From an uncultured Collinsella sp. (GTDB lineage: Bacteria > Actinomycetota > Coriobacteriia > Coriobacteriales > Coriobacteriaceae), in NCBI GenBank assembly GCA_900757185.1, contig CAAEMX010000036.1, positions 1-64,000 of the forward strand: a stretch of DNA of 64,000 bases, read 5' to 3'. This document shows, piece by piece, positions 17,000 through 28,703 of this stretch. The translations under genes were made by a program, and so were the position numbers. Under the pieces are notes generated by a model. It saw only the letters and a list, made by a program, of their open reading frames with translations. It made no database searches and was not told where the DNA came from. Position 1 is the first letter of the stretch; each line of letters opens with the position of its first letter.

Positions 17000-17370
17000 A
17001 TAACCTCCTTTTTGTCTACGTAATTCCTACACGACAGTTATGGAGTATAGCTGCAAATACAGCAGAATTGTTTGAAAAACTGCAAAAGGTAGCATTATTT
17101 GTTTAAACGTCTTGTTTTGTTACAAGCTGATTACATTCCAGTTTTTTGGCTGATTTGCTGCTGAGGATTGATAGCTGATCTATTTACATGACCGAATTGA
17201 GCACGCTGTTCATTATTGCCGGTTTTAAACAGACACAAATGTGCTCGGGTTGAGGCTATTTCGTTTAAACAGATGGTGCTTGACTAATGGTAAGAAATAT
17301 GCTCTAGCAAAGTAATCGTTGGGGACGTTCTTTAATGACTAGTCGTTTAAGAACGTCCCCAACGACTAAG
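17000..17370. promoter_or_regulatory. PTS promoter region and a GGGAC-core palindrome
   Basis: No gene is seen. GTTTAAAC or near matches occur at about 17101, 17223 and 17262 upstream of the PTS operon, candidate operator sites. At 17317-17364 a stem of about 18 bp carries the GGGGACGTTC core shared with other palindromes in this window. It lies just beyond the hypA stop and may also terminate hypA. Confidence 0.5.
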
Positions 17371-17799
17371 TTAGGCGATATGGAGGGGGTTGGCGGCGTC
17401 GACGGCGTCGGGGGCATCGGAGAGGCCGTCGGGGGCAGCGTCTGTCGGGTCCTCGTCGGGGGTCTCGATCTGCTTGATCATGACCTCCTGGCCCTGCAGC
17501 AGATAGGTCTCGCCGCTACCGCAATGGGGGCAGGTCTTGCCGTGCTCGACCGTCGCGTAGTCGCAGCCGCACGCCTCGCAATGCGTCACGGCCTCGACAG
17601 GCTCCACAATAAGCTCCGCGCCCTGCGTGATAGGCTTTTTATCTGCCGCCCAGCGCCAAGCGTCAAGCAGCAGATCGGGAACGACGCCCGAGACCTCGCC
17701 CAGGAGCAGTGTCACGCTCGAAACGCGACTCACACCATTGGCGCGCGCCACATTCTCGACATCGCGAATGATGTGATAGACAATCCCGAGCTCGTGCAC
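17371..17799 (-). CDS. hypA: Hydrogenase nickel metallochaperone HypA
   Basis: This 142-residue protein delivers nickel to [NiFe]-hydrogenase precursors. It begins MHELG, the conserved nickel-binding His-Glu pair, and has the zinc site CEACGCDY and CPHCGSGE near residues 73-95. A 25-residue acidic/Pro-Ala tail extends beyond the usual 115-residue length. It lies 34 bases after the large Fe-S oxidoreductase on the same strand, not with the other hyp genes at 46-51 kb. HypB, its GTPase partner, is not in the window. Control may come through the TetR system at 20.7 kb. Confidence 0.93.
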   Translation of the reverse strand: MHELGIVYHIIRDVENVARANGVSRVSSVTLLLGEVSGVVPDLLLDAWRWAADKKPITQGAELIVEPVEAVTHCEACGCDYATVEHGKTCPHCGSGETYLLQGQEVMIKQIETPDEDPTDAAPDGLSDAPDAVDAANPLHIA

Positions 17800-17833
17800 T
17801 TTATATTCCTTCCGCCGTTCCCGTTATGGCCAC

Positions 17834-20611
17834 TTACTTGCGACCGAATTTAATCTTGATCGCGCGCTTGAGCGCGTACTTGCCCAGGCTTGGGAGCTTT
17901 TGCTCGTATTTGACCATCGTGGAGCACTCGGGGCGGTCGCGATCCAGATGGATGGCGTCAAACGCGCACTTGGTGGTGCACAGGCCGCAGCCGATGCACT
18001 TGTTGGGGTCGACGATCGAGGCACCGCAGCCCAGGCAGCGAGCGGTCTCGGCGCGCACCTGCTCCTCGGTAAAGGTCTCGACGTACTCGCTAAAGGGCGC
18101 AGCCTTCTCGCGCTCGCGGTCGACACGTGCCACCTCGCGGCTCGCGTTGTCATAGCTCTCAATCACAACATCGTCACGGTCAAGCGCGGTGTAGCGGCGC
18201 TGGTTGCGGCCGATGGTGAGCGTGGAGCCCGGCTGCACAAAGCGATGGATGGACACGGCGGCCTCGTGACCGGCGGCGATGGCGTCGATAGCAAAGCTGG
18301 GACCGGTGTAGACGTCGCCGCCCACAAAGATGTCGGGCTCGGCGGTCTGGTACGTCTGCGGATCGGCAAGGGCACCCTGGCCGCGGCCGAGCTCCACCTT
18401 GGAGCCAGCCAGCAGGTCGCCCCACACAATGGACTGGCCAATCGACATGACGACACGGTCGGCATCGACACGGCGCAAGTCGTTCTCGTCATACTCGGGC
18501 GCAAAACGGCCCTCGTCGTCAAAGACACGCGTGCAGCGCTTGAAGGTGATACCGCACACACGACCGGCCTCGTCCAGGTGAATCTCCTTGGGGCCCCAGC
18601 CGCAGCTAATGTGCGCGCCGTCCTCGATGGCCTCGCGACGCTCCTCCTCGCTGGCAGGCATCTGGGCCTCGCTCTCCAGGCAGAACATCTCAACGTGCTC
18701 GGAACCCAGACGGCAGGCGTTGCGCGCGACGTCGATGGCCACGTTGCCGCCGCCCACCACGATGGTGTGCCCGGGCAGCGCGTCGATCTTGCCGCTGTTG
18801 ACCTCGCGCAAAAAGTCGACGGCCACGGTCACGTCCTCGGCATCCTCGCCCGGAATACCGGCAAGGCGGCCACCCTGGCAGCCAATGGCCACGTAAAAGG
18901 CCTTAAAGCCCTGCGCGCGAAGCTCGTCGAGCGTCACATCGCGACCGACCTCCACGCCATAGCGGAACTCGGCGCCCATCAGGCGAATGACCTCGACCTC
19001 GGCCTCGATAACGTCCTTCTGCAGCTTAAAGCTGGGAATGCCATAGGTGAGCATGCCGCCCGGGCGCTCGTTCTTCTCGAACACGACGGGCTTGTAGCCC
19101 TTCTCGGCCAGGTAGAAAGCGCAGGACAGGCCGGCCGGACCGGCGCCGATGATGGCGATCTTCTGGTCGAAGCCGCCGGCACGCGTCGGGGTCACCACAG
19201 GCGGGACATAGCGAGTCGCGGCATCCAGATCGCGCTGGGCGATAAACTTCTTGACCTCGTCGATAGCCACGGCCTCGTCCACGCGACCGCGGGTGCAGGC
19301 ATCCTCGCAGCGGCGGTTGCACACACGGCCGCAGATAGCGGGCAGCGGGTTCTCGCGCTTGATGAGCGCCAGAGCCTCGTCGTAGCGGCCCTGCGCCGCA
19401 AGCTTTAAGTAGCCCTGAACGGCAACGTGAGCGGGGCAAGCCGTCTTGCAGGGCGCGGTGCCAGACTCGTGCGTCTCGATGCGGTTGTCGTTGCGGTAGT
19501 TGGGCGACCACTTGGTGTGATCCCACTTGGTGGCATCGGGCAGCTCCTGGCGCGGATACTCGGGCACGCGGCCGCCGGCCTTTTTGCTGCAAAGCTTCTG
19601 GCCCAGTTTGGCGGCGCCGGCCGGACACACCTCAACGCAGCGACCGCAGGCCACGCACTTGTCCTTCTCGACCTTGGCGACATAGGCTGAGCGCGACAGG
19701 TTGGGCGTGTTGAACAGCTGCGAAGTGCGCAGGGCGTAGCACACGTTGACGTTGCAGTTGCAGATGGCGAAGATTTTGTTCTCACCGTCGATGTTGGTGA
19801 TCTGGTGCACAAAGCCGTTGTCCTCGGCCTGGCGCAGGATGTCGTAGACCTCCTCGCGCGTCACATAATGGCCGCGGTCGGTCTCGACCACGTAGTCGGC
19901 CATATCGCCCACGGCGATGCACCAATCGGCCGGGTCGTCGGCGCAGCCCTCTCCCATCACGCGACGGCTCGCGCGGCAGCTGCAAGTGCTGGCGGCATAC
20001 TTACCCTCGTATTTGTCGAGCCAATGCTCGATATGCTCGATCGGCACCGAGGTGCTCGCGGCATCGATGGCCTTCTCGACCGGAATGACATGCATGCCGA
20101 TGCCGGCACCGCCAGGCGGCACCATCGGCGTGGCCTTGGACAGCGGTCCCTTGGACGCCTGCTCAAAGAACTTAGCATAGACCGGGTGCTCCTCGAGCTG
20201 GCCCATGCGCATGTTGAGGAACTCGGCAGAACCCGGCACCAGCATGGGCAGCACCCACTGCTTGGCGCGCTCGGGGTTTTCCCAGTTGTACTCGAGCAGA
20301 CCCGTGTAGCTCATGTCATCGAGCATTTTTTCGATCTGGGCCTCGGGCATGCCGGTGAGCTTGACCATCTCGGGCAGCGTATAGGGACGGCGCATCTTCA
20401 TCTTGCAGAGCACTTCGGCCTGCTCGTCGGTTGCGGCCTCGGCAAACGACCAGTACTCGTAGCCCAGCAGCTCGTCGCGGTGCAACAGGCGGTTGGTGCA
20501 GTGCTCACACAGTTTGACGATGGCCTCGCGCGGATGCTCCGGTATCGGCGGCACGAACTCCGCGCCGATATCGGGCTCGGTATAGCTAATCCCCGGTCCG
20601 TTGAGAATCAT
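17834..20611 (-). CDS. FAD/NAD(P)-dependent oxidoreductase with Fe-S domains
   Basis: This protein of about 925 residues joins several redox modules. The N-terminal third has Cys groups (CEHC, CSCR, CNCNVNVC) and a ferredoxin-like site, CVACGRCVEVCPAG. A GltD-like 4Fe-4S helical domain follows (CKTACPAHVAVQG, CGRVCNRRCEDACTRG). Then come the FAD motif IIGAGPAGLS (about residue 490) and the NAD(P) motif VVGGGNVAIDVARN (about 622). A C-terminal ferredoxin site is CIGCGLCTTKC. It probably moves electrons between NAD(P)H and ferredoxin or a partner enzyme. The start at 20611 has an AAGGGA ribosome site. hypA follows it, and a TetR gene is divergent. Confidence 0.85.
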   Translation of the reverse strand: MILNGPGISYTEPDIGAEFVPPIPEHPREAIVKLCEHCTNRLLHRDELLGYEYWSFAEAATDEQAEVLCKMKMRRPYTLPEMVKLTGMPEAQIEKMLDDMSYTGLLEYNWENPERAKQWVLPMLVPGSAEFLNMRMGQLEEHPVYAKFFEQASKGPLSKATPMVPPGGAGIGMHVIPVEKAIDAASTSVPIEHIEHWLDKYEGKYAASTCSCRASRRVMGEGCADDPADWCIAVGDMADYVVETDRGHYVTREEVYDILRQAEDNGFVHQITNIDGENKIFAICNCNVNVCYALRTSQLFNTPNLSRSAYVAKVEKDKCVACGRCVEVCPAGAAKLGQKLCSKKAGGRVPEYPRQELPDATKWDHTKWSPNYRNDNRIETHESGTAPCKTACPAHVAVQGYLKLAAQGRYDEALALIKRENPLPAICGRVCNRRCEDACTRGRVDEAVAIDEVKKFIAQRDLDAATRYVPPVVTPTRAGGFDQKIAIIGAGPAGLSCAFYLAEKGYKPVVFEKNERPGGMLTYGIPSFKLQKDVIEAEVEVIRLMGAEFRYGVEVGRDVTLDELRAQGFKAFYVAIGCQGGRLAGIPGEDAEDVTVAVDFLREVNSGKIDALPGHTIVVGGGNVAIDVARNACRLGSEHVEMFCLESEAQMPASEEERREAIEDGAHISCGWGPKEIHLDEAGRVCGITFKRCTRVFDDEGRFAPEYDENDLRRVDADRVVMSIGQSIVWGDLLAGSKVELGRGQGALADPQTYQTAEPDIFVGGDVYTGPSFAIDAIAAGHEAAVSIHRFVQPGSTLTIGRNQRRYTALDRDDVVIESYDNASREVARVDREREKAAPFSEYVETFTEEQVRAETARCLGCGASIVDPNKCIGCGLCTTKCAFDAIHLDRDRPECSTMVKYEQKLPSLGKYALKRAIKIKFGRK

Positions 20612-20700
20612 GGTTATCCCTTCTCTTGCCGCAGCCCGGCGAGACCGCAGCGCCCCTCTTTTTTTGCAGGCCGGGCATGCCCCCATGCCGTTCACCCGCT

Positions 20701-20746
20701 ATTGTTGACATTGTGTCAAAAACAGTATTGACGAACCGTCAACAAT
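20701..20746. promoter_or_regulatory. Tandem TetR-type operators
   Basis: Two palindromes, TTGAC-N5-GTCAA at 20705-20719 and 20728-20742, lie 23 bp apart within a larger ATTGTTGAC/GTCAACAAT inverted repeat. A minus-strand promoter (TTGAAT, 17 bp, AATACT) overlaps them. They are the likely sites for the adjacent TetR protein, controlling both directions. Confidence 0.75.
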
Positions 20747-20801
20747 ATTCAAGACTGTTAGGCGAACGGTCGGGCCCAAACGGATGAAAGGCGGCAAACG
20801 C

Positions 20802-21464
20802 ATGAGCGATAACACGGCAAACATCTCTGTGGCTGATGCCGTCCTCGCGTCCGACAGCACGGCAAAGCGCCTGACGGGCGACGAACGCCGTCGCGAGATC
20901 CTCGATGCCGTGCGCACCGTAAGCTCCGAGCTGGGCGTGTCCCACCTATCCGTCTCGGCCGTAACCAAGCGAGCCGGCTGCACGCGCTCGCTGTTCTACC
21001 ACTACTTCGCCGACATGGACGCCGCCGTCACCGCCGTCATGGACGAGGCAATCGACGGTTTTATCTCCGAGCTCGAGACGTGGAATGCCGGCCGCACCGT
21101 TGGTGATATCGAGGGCGCGCTCGACACCGTCGCCCCGCTCTTTAAACGCCTGGTCGCCAGCGGCCACGAGCTGCCGAGCACGCTCACCTCGAGCAGCGGC
21201 GCGCTCTACGGCGGCTTTTTGCACAACGTGGTCCAGCGCGTGGCGCAGTATATCTGCGATACCACCGTGGTGGATTTTGTCGCCCATCATGAGCTACGCA
21301 TCGACCATGTCTACGAGACGTTCTACACCCTCATCATGGGTCTTTTGATGTATATCCGCACGCACCCCGATGTGCCCGACGAGACGGTCAAGGAAATCAT
21401 CGCCTCGACACTCCACATCGAGGGCTATACCGCCAAGTATCCGGAGCGCAAGCCCCAGAACTGA
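20802..21464 (+). CDS. TetR-family transcription regulator
   Basis: This 220-residue regulator has an N-terminal TetR helix-turn-helix: RREILDAVRTVSSELGVSHL then VSAVTKRAGCTRSLFYHYFA. The C-terminal ligand-binding domain is unassigned, and its inducer is unknown. It probably binds the tandem operators at 20701-20746, repressing the divergent Fe-S oxidoreductase and itself. The ATG at 20802 has AAAGGCGG upstream; an in-frame ATG at 20784 is less well supported. The membrane-protein gene follows after about 60 bases and may be in the same operon. Confidence 0.9.
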   Translation: MSDNTANISVADAVLASDSTAKRLTGDERRREILDAVRTVSSELGVSHLSVSAVTKRAGCTRSLFYHYFADMDAAVTAVMDEAIDGFISELETWNAGRTVGDIEGALDTVAPLFKRLVASGHELPSTLTSSSGALYGGFLHNVVQRVAQYICDTTVVDFVAHHELRIDHVYETFYTLIMGLLMYIRTHPDVPDETVKEIIASTLHIEGYTAKYPERKPQN

Positions 21465-21527
21465 CGACATTTGGCCAAACTGCCCGCGATCAGAAGAGGG
21501 GCCGCGGGCTTGTGAAAGGAGAGCAGC

Positions 21528-22535
21528 ATGCTGTTCGATGTTTGGGGTAGCAATACCCTTATCCACTGGGCCGGCTGGGCCATGGTCTTTATTGGCCTGA
21601 TCGTGCTCAACGAGGTAGGCAGGCGCACCAAGCTGGGCGCGGCCATCATCTTTGGCGTGGCTCCGCTGGCCATGACCATCTACTGCATCGCCATCGCCGT
21701 CGGCGTTTCGCAGGGTGCCGAATGGGCGCTCACCAACCCCACCCATGTGTACCAGAACAGCTGGTTCCACTACGCCAAGGTATACGCGGCGCTGGCCGGT
21801 TGCTGGGGCTTCATTGCCATTAAGTACCAGTGGGGCAAGATCGGCAAGGCGCATTGGTTCCGCGCATGGCCGTTTGTGATCGTCGCCATCAACATCATGA
21901 TCGCCGTCGTGTCCGACTTTGAGAGCGCCTATCACTTCTTTGTCCTGGGCGAGTCCACCTGGGTCACCTCCGAAGGTGCTACGCAGCTGGCCGGCTGGAA
22001 CAACGTGTTCAACGGCATCGCCGGTATCATCAACATCTTCTGCATGACCGGTTGGTGGAGCGTCTACGCCTCCGAGGATCAGACCGACATGCTGTGGCCC
22101 GATATGACCTGGGTCTACATCATCGCCTACGATATCTGGAACTTCTGCTACACCTACAACTGTCTGCCCACCCACTCCTGGTTCTGCGGCTTTGCGCTGC
22201 TGCTGGCGCCCACCGTCGCCGCCTTTATCTGGAACAAGGGCGGCTGGATCCAGAACCGCGCCTTTACGCTGGCTATTTGGTGCATGTTTGCCCAGGTGTT
22301 CCCGTTCTTCCAGGAGGAGTCCATCTTTGTGACCCACTCCACGCTCGACCCCAGCGCCGCTACCGCGGTCTCGATCGCCGCACTGGTCGCCAACGTCGCC
22401 GCGATCATCTACATCGCCTACCGCGCCAAGAAGCTCGGCCGCAATCCCTACAAGCAGGATGTCTTTGAGGGCACCAGCGATTGGGAGAAGGCCACCGCCC
22501 GCCGCGCCAAGGTGGATTACGCACACGCCGAGTAA
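21528..22535 (+). CDS. Multipass membrane protein, DUF5692-like
   Basis: This 335-residue protein has about nine or ten hydrophobic segments, rich in Trp and aromatic residues, for example MVFIGLIVLNEVG, WAGWAMVF and VYIIAYDIWNFCYTY. It is a polytopic inner-membrane protein without a transporter signature that I can name; I recall a DUF5692 family of this kind in related gut actinobacteria, but this is uncertain. It follows the TetR gene and faces away from the oxidoreductase, so it may belong to the same stress or redox response. A strong terminator ends it. Confidence 0.7.
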   Translation: MLFDVWGSNTLIHWAGWAMVFIGLIVLNEVGRRTKLGAAIIFGVAPLAMTIYCIAIAVGVSQGAEWALTNPTHVYQNSWFHYAKVYAALAGCWGFIAIKYQWGKIGKAHWFRAWPFVIVAINIMIAVVSDFESAYHFFVLGESTWVTSEGATQLAGWNNVFNGIAGIINIFCMTGWWSVYASEDQTDMLWPDMTWVYIIAYDIWNFCYTYNCLPTHSWFCGFALLLAPTVAAFIWNKGGWIQNRAFTLAIWCMFAQVFPFFQEESIFVTHSTLDPSAATAVSIAALVANVAAIIYIAYRAKKLGRNPYKQDVFEGTSDWEKATARRAKVDYAHAE

Positions 22536-22602
22536 CATGTTTATTCCGTCCACATTTGAATGTAGGCAAACTTAGCCGATACCGCAATCGCGCGTCATGC
22601 GC

Positions 22603-22641
22603 AGCCCCGGAAAGCGATTCGCCCGCTTTCCGGGGCTTTTT
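22603..22641 (+). terminator. Rho-independent terminator
   Basis: A perfect 14-bp GC-rich stem (22603-22616 with 22624-22637) is followed by TTTTTG. It ends the TetR/membrane-protein unit. Confidence 0.93.
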
Positions 22642-22789
22642 GTTGTTGCGCGCATTCACGCACATATTCCATTCGCACACACATTCAAAACCTCTCGCAC
22701 AGATAAAATCAGATTTCCGATCGCCTGACAGCTCTATATGACCTTGTTTTTGGGTACATTGTTGTCCCGATATTGAGCTTGGGGGATAT

Positions 22790-24286
22790 ATGAAAGATGA
22801 GACGAGGGGCCAAGAGGATGCGAACCAAGATGCAGAAGCTTGCGCTGAGGCCTTGGAGAGCTTAGACCGGATTTCACTCGATGAGATTGCGTTTGACGAT
22901 TCGGGCGTTGGTGTGCAGGATGAGCCGGAAGCCGAGGCGCAGTCCGATGATCAGGATGCAGACGACGTTGAGCCTGCCAAAGATGAGGCAGGTCACGAAG
23001 ACACCGAAAGCGAGGCCGGCAATCAGCTCGAATCCGACACGGGCGAGGAAACCGTCTTGCTCGACAGCTTGCCGGCCGAGGATTCGCTGACCCGCGAGCT
23101 TCCTGGCCTGGGTTCCGCACCAGCCGTGGACGAGACCATCGCCATGGGCGATATTCCCCTGCCGTCCGTTCCCTCGGCACGCGAGGCCGAGGTTCGCCAT
23201 CGCAAGATGTCGCCCAAGCGCCGCAATCTGATGGTCGCCGGTGTCGTGGCCGTCGCGCTCGTCGCCGGTGGTGCAGGCTATGCTGCCTGGAACGGATATC
23301 AGCAAGAGCAGGCTGCCGCCGTCGCCGCCAATGCCCACACGATGATGTCGGTGCAGATTGGCGTACATGCCGCGGGGCTCGACTGTTCCACCGGCTCCAA
23401 GATTCCCGTACAGGTAAGTGGCCAGGATTCTGACGGATCCTCCGTAAGCGAAACACTCTATGTTGACGAGCACGGCCGTGGCATCAAACTACTACCCGGT
23501 GACTACACACTCTCCATTGCCGCCTCCCCCATCGCGTCCGACGGCACCGTCTATACCGTGCCGACCACCAAGGCGCAGGTCACGATCAAGAGCGACGGAC
23601 AGGACCTAAGCAGCCAGGCCGCCTTTAAGCTCAAGGTGCCTTCGGCCGACACGGTAACCGACGACCAGATCGATGCCGCCGCCAAATATGCCGAGGAGGG
23701 AGGCGCGAGCTCCGCCGCCACCGCCAAGGTGCTCCAGCAGGCGGCAACCGCGCGGCGCGACGCCGCCGTCAATGCCGTGAGCGCGCAAAAGGCACAGGCA
23801 GCCCGCGATGCTGACGCTCGCCACAAGGCAACCGACCTCTACCAGCTCGATATCCCCGTCGAGTGGTACGGCAAGGTCGAGACTTGGCAAAATGGCAGCA
23901 CGCTATGCATCTATCTTGCCGGCGACAGCGATACGCCGATTGTGACGCTCGTCGCGGTGCGCGAGGGCGAGAGCTTTACGCCCGATGAGGGCGATACGGT
24001 TTTGGGTGCGGCCAATCTAGGCAACGGTTATACCGTCTACGCCAGCGGCCCCGTCTATCCGTACGTGGTGCCCCAGACCATCAACGGACGGACGCAGAAT
24101 CCCGTGTCAACCTACCCCATGGACACGGCCATTGAGCTTGTCGAGCTTACGACCGGCAACCGCTACACCTATAGCCAGATCAAGAACGTACTGGTCGGCA
24201 AAGACGGCAAAGCCGACGCCGCGACCAAACTCGAGACCGACTACCTCGCGCAGATCCTGCTACCGAGCATCAAAGCCCAGGACTAG
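22790..24286 (+). CDS. Membrane-anchored protein with acidic cytoplasmic tail
   Basis: This 498-residue protein has a long acidic N-terminal region (about 1-140, rich in Asp/Glu) and then a basic stretch, RHRKMSPKRRN. One transmembrane helix follows, LMVAGVVAVALVAGGAGYAA, at about residues 145-165. The rest is extracytoplasmic, with a short Ala-rich helical segment near 290-345 and a C-terminal domain containing VEWYGKVETWQNGS. The layout suggests a single-pass membrane protein with a cytoplasmic regulatory tail. I do not recognise the extracellular domain. It stands alone between two terminators. Confidence 0.8.
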   Translation: MKDETRGQEDANQDAEACAEALESLDRISLDEIAFDDSGVGVQDEPEAEAQSDDQDADDVEPAKDEAGHEDTESEAGNQLESDTGEETVLLDSLPAEDSLTRELPGLGSAPAVDETIAMGDIPLPSVPSAREAEVRHRKMSPKRRNLMVAGVVAVALVAGGAGYAAWNGYQQEQAAAVAANAHTMMSVQIGVHAAGLDCSTGSKIPVQVSGQDSDGSSVSETLYVDEHGRGIKLLPGDYTLSIAASPIASDGTVYTVPTTKAQVTIKSDGQDLSSQAAFKLKVPSADTVTDDQIDAAAKYAEEGGASSAATAKVLQQAATARRDAAVNAVSAQKAQAARDADARHKATDLYQLDIPVEWYGKVETWQNGSTLCIYLAGDSDTPIVTLVAVREGESFTPDEGDTVLGAANLGNGYTVYASGPVYPYVVPQTINGRTQNPVSTYPMDTAIELVELTTGNRYTYSQIKNVLVGKDGKADAATKLETDYLAQILLPSIKAQD

Positions 24287-24327
24287 CCGCCCCAAGACAG
24301 CCGCCCAACACCCACACCCCTAACGCA

Positions 24328-24392
24328 GTTGCGGTGAAATAGGGAATGTTTTTGCTGGTCAAACCGCAAAACAGTCCCTATTTCACCGCAAC
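24328..24392. repeat. Long palindrome with GGGA core, also a terminator
   Basis: A perfect 18-bp inverted repeat (24328-24345 with 24375-24392) is followed by TTTTT on the plus strand. It can terminate the 22790 gene. The arm reads GGTGAAATAGGGA, one of several palindrome families in the window. Confidence 0.85.
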
Positions 24393-24405
24393 TTTTTGGT
24401 GGCAC

Positions 24406-24591
24406 TCAGCGCCAGGGGTCGGCTTCGAACATTGGCTCGCGCTCGGGGCGGCGATCGCTGTAGGGGTCGTAGCCATCGTCGTCCTCGTTCTCGGCACGGA
24501 TGTAGGGATCGCGCGGCTTGGGCGCCGGCTTAGGCGCAGGCTTGGGTGCGGCATCGATCGCCGGCGTGTTCGTCTTGTTCTTGTCTATCAT
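24406..24591 (-). CDS. Small Pro-rich acidic protein
   Basis: This 61-residue protein starts at ATG 24591, where GGAG lies eight bases upstream. Residues 14-26 are a Lys-Pro-Ala repeat, KPAPKPAPKPRDP, and the remainder is acidic with Tyr and Arg (DDDGYDPYSDRRPERE). It is probably disordered and cytoplasmic. It lies downstream of clpB on the same strand, beyond the clpB terminator. The function is unknown; the ribosome site and distinctive composition support it as a gene. Confidence 0.55.
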   Translation of the reverse strand: MIDKNKTNTPAIDAAPKPAPKPAPKPRDPYIRAENEDDDGYDPYSDRRPEREPMFEADPWR

Positions 24592-24645
24592 CTGCATATC
24601 TCCTTGCCATGTACTCATGCTCAACATCATCGATTGTCGCACGAA

Positions 24646-24680
24646 AAAAGGGCGGCGGACCCGATTGGATCCGCCGCCCT
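24646..24680 (-). terminator. clpB terminator
   Basis: A 12-bp GC-rich stem lies beyond the clpB stop and is followed on the minus strand by TTTTTTCG. It is a strong intrinsic terminator. Confidence 0.9.
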
Positions 24681-24723
24681 TGGCGTTTTGCGATGAGGGG
24701 CGGTTTAAAGCCGGCCCCAAAAT

Positions 24724-27351
<2,628 letters not shown>

Positions 27352-27440
27352 GGAATCACCTCTCTTGGGGTGGCCGCCCTACGGGGCGGCTTCACGTTGT
27401 TCGAGAAGTATTGTTGCCAGCTTTGCGCAATCTTATACAC

Positions 27441-27467
27441 AAATCTAAGTCTCTATATATAAGATTT
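27441..27467. promoter_or_regulatory. Candidate HspR operator before clpB
   Basis: AAATCTAAGT, ten bases, then AAGATTT lies about 90 bases upstream of clpB. The same arms with identical spacing precede dnaK at 36730-36756, and an HspR gene ends the dnaK operon. Confidence 0.65.
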
Positions 27468-27527
27468 TCTGAGTGATTAAGAGATAGGGGCAGGCACGCT
27501 CACCAGCTGCGGCCTCGTCCCCTTACT

Positions 27528-27746
27528 ATCTCAATCTGTAACATCTAGCGACTGTTTATGGCTCTAGATGTTACAGATCGAGATGAAATGACCAGCGGCA
27601 CCCGTTTATCTAAATCTGTAACATCTAGTCAGCAAATAGAGCTCTATCTGTTACAAATCGAGACGAACAGAAAACACCCGGATCAAAAATCTAAATCTGT
27701 AACACCAGGCCCACTTTTAGCGGCCAAGATGTTACAGATCGAGACA
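27528..27746. repeat. Three tandem palindromes with CTGTAACA core
   Basis: Three hairpins repeat at about 80-bp spacing: 27528-27584, 27608-27665 and 27690-27744. The first is a 21-bp stem with one wobble (27528-27548 with 27564-27584). All have an AATCTGTAACA-type left arm and a TGTTACA(G/A)ATCGAGA-type right arm. They lie between clpB and an exported protein gene. No coding role is seen. Confidence 0.8.
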
Positions 27747-27753
27747 GACCGAA

Positions 27754-27790
27754 AACCACCACAAAGGGGACAGGCACCTTTGTGGTGGTT
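27754..27790. repeat. CCACCACAAAGG palindrome, copy 1
   Basis: A perfect 14-bp stem (27754-27767 with 27777-27790) has the loop GGACAGGCA. Two more copies are at 28559 and 29426. Here it may also terminate the 27798-28469 gene, which is read leftward. Confidence 0.9.
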
Positions 27791-27797
27791 GCAGCCT

Positions 27798-28469
27798 CTA
27801 TTTACTTGCCGAGCCCGCGCTTCCCGATTCGGCGTTCCAGGGCATCTCATCCTCGAACAGCCATGTACGGGCAGACCCACTATCGCGTGCAGTCTGCGGG
27901 TCGGGCAAGCAGGTCTGTTCATAGGCATCCTGAATGCACTGACCCATAAAATCGTTGAGCTCGGCCTGGTTGCCCTCCATGACATAGGCGGCATCGCCGT
28001 CCAAGATGTAGATGCCCGGCCCCTCATTGCCCTCGTAGCCAGGATCGTACGAGACATCACATAACTTTGCGCCGTTTGCAGTGTCCAGCTCGATGGAAGA
28101 GCGGCATCCGCCAACCATGTCGTTCGCTTTTGCCCGATAGGACGCATATCCGTACCAACGCTTAAATGTTTTGCCCTTGAGTAGCTCGAACGCCCTATCG
28201 ATCAGGCTTGTATCCGTGGTATAGCGCATGGCCCCAAGCTGAATACGCGGATAATTGCTAATACCCAGCACAGCCGGCTGCTCATCAAAATCAACGGTAA
28301 TGGTCTCGGGCTTGTCGTCGCCGGTCAGAAGTTCGACAGATTGAGTCACAGGCTTGACCACCGGCTCCGTCACCGCAGCAGGCAGAAACGCCATGCCGAC
28401 AGTGCCCATGCCAACCACGGTAATCGCAAGCGCCAAAACAATCAATCCAATACGGGCAGGACTTCTCAC
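27798..28469 (-). CDS. Exported or membrane-anchored hypothetical protein
   Basis: This 223-residue protein starts best at GTG 28469, which has GAGG nine bases upstream and gives a clean N-terminal hydrophobic helix, RIGLIVLALAITVVGMGTVG. The remaining 190 residues are extracytoplasmic, with four Cys (for example VGGCRSS and KLCDVSYD) that could form disulfides. No family was recognised. A gene of similar layout lies divergently at 28704, and both are flanked by the same palindromic repeat, so they may be related cargo. Longer starts up to 28508 lack a ribosome site. Confidence 0.65.
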   Translation of the reverse strand: MRSPARIGLIVLALAITVVGMGTVGMAFLPAAVTEPVVKPVTQSVELLTGDDKPETITVDFDEQPAVLGISNYPRIQLGAMRYTTDTSLIDRAFELLKGKTFKRWYGYASYRAKANDMVGGCRSSIELDTANGAKLCDVSYDPGYEGNEGPGIYILDGDAAYVMEGNQAELNDFMGQCIQDAYEQTCLPDPQTARDSGSARTWLFEDEMPWNAESGSAGSASK

Positions 28470-28558
28470 AGCAAAGCACCTCGCAACGCAAACCTTCGCT
28501 ACCTGCACTAATGATATCGCCAGCCAGCACTATTACCAAAAGAAGCCGCGCGCTCCTC

Positions 28559-28593
28559 ACCACCACAAAGGGGACAGGCACCTTTGTGGTGGT
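28559..28593. repeat. CCACCACAAAGG palindrome, copy 2
   Basis: A perfect 13-bp stem (28559-28571 with 28581-28593) has the loop GGACAGGCA, followed by TTTT. It lies between two divergent exported-protein genes and has the same orientation as copy 1. Confidence 0.9.
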
Positions 28594-28703
28594 TTTCGAC
28601 GCTAACGGTCGACCATCTCGCGCCATGAGATTAAACTTGAATTGTTCTCTGAACATATCCATTTCTGCCTATCCTCAACAGATCTTTGTCTCGAGGAGCG
28701 CAT

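Noticed and set aside
27528..27746. CRISPR array
   Set aside because: The repeats are palindromes with unlike loops, only three units, and no cas genes are near.
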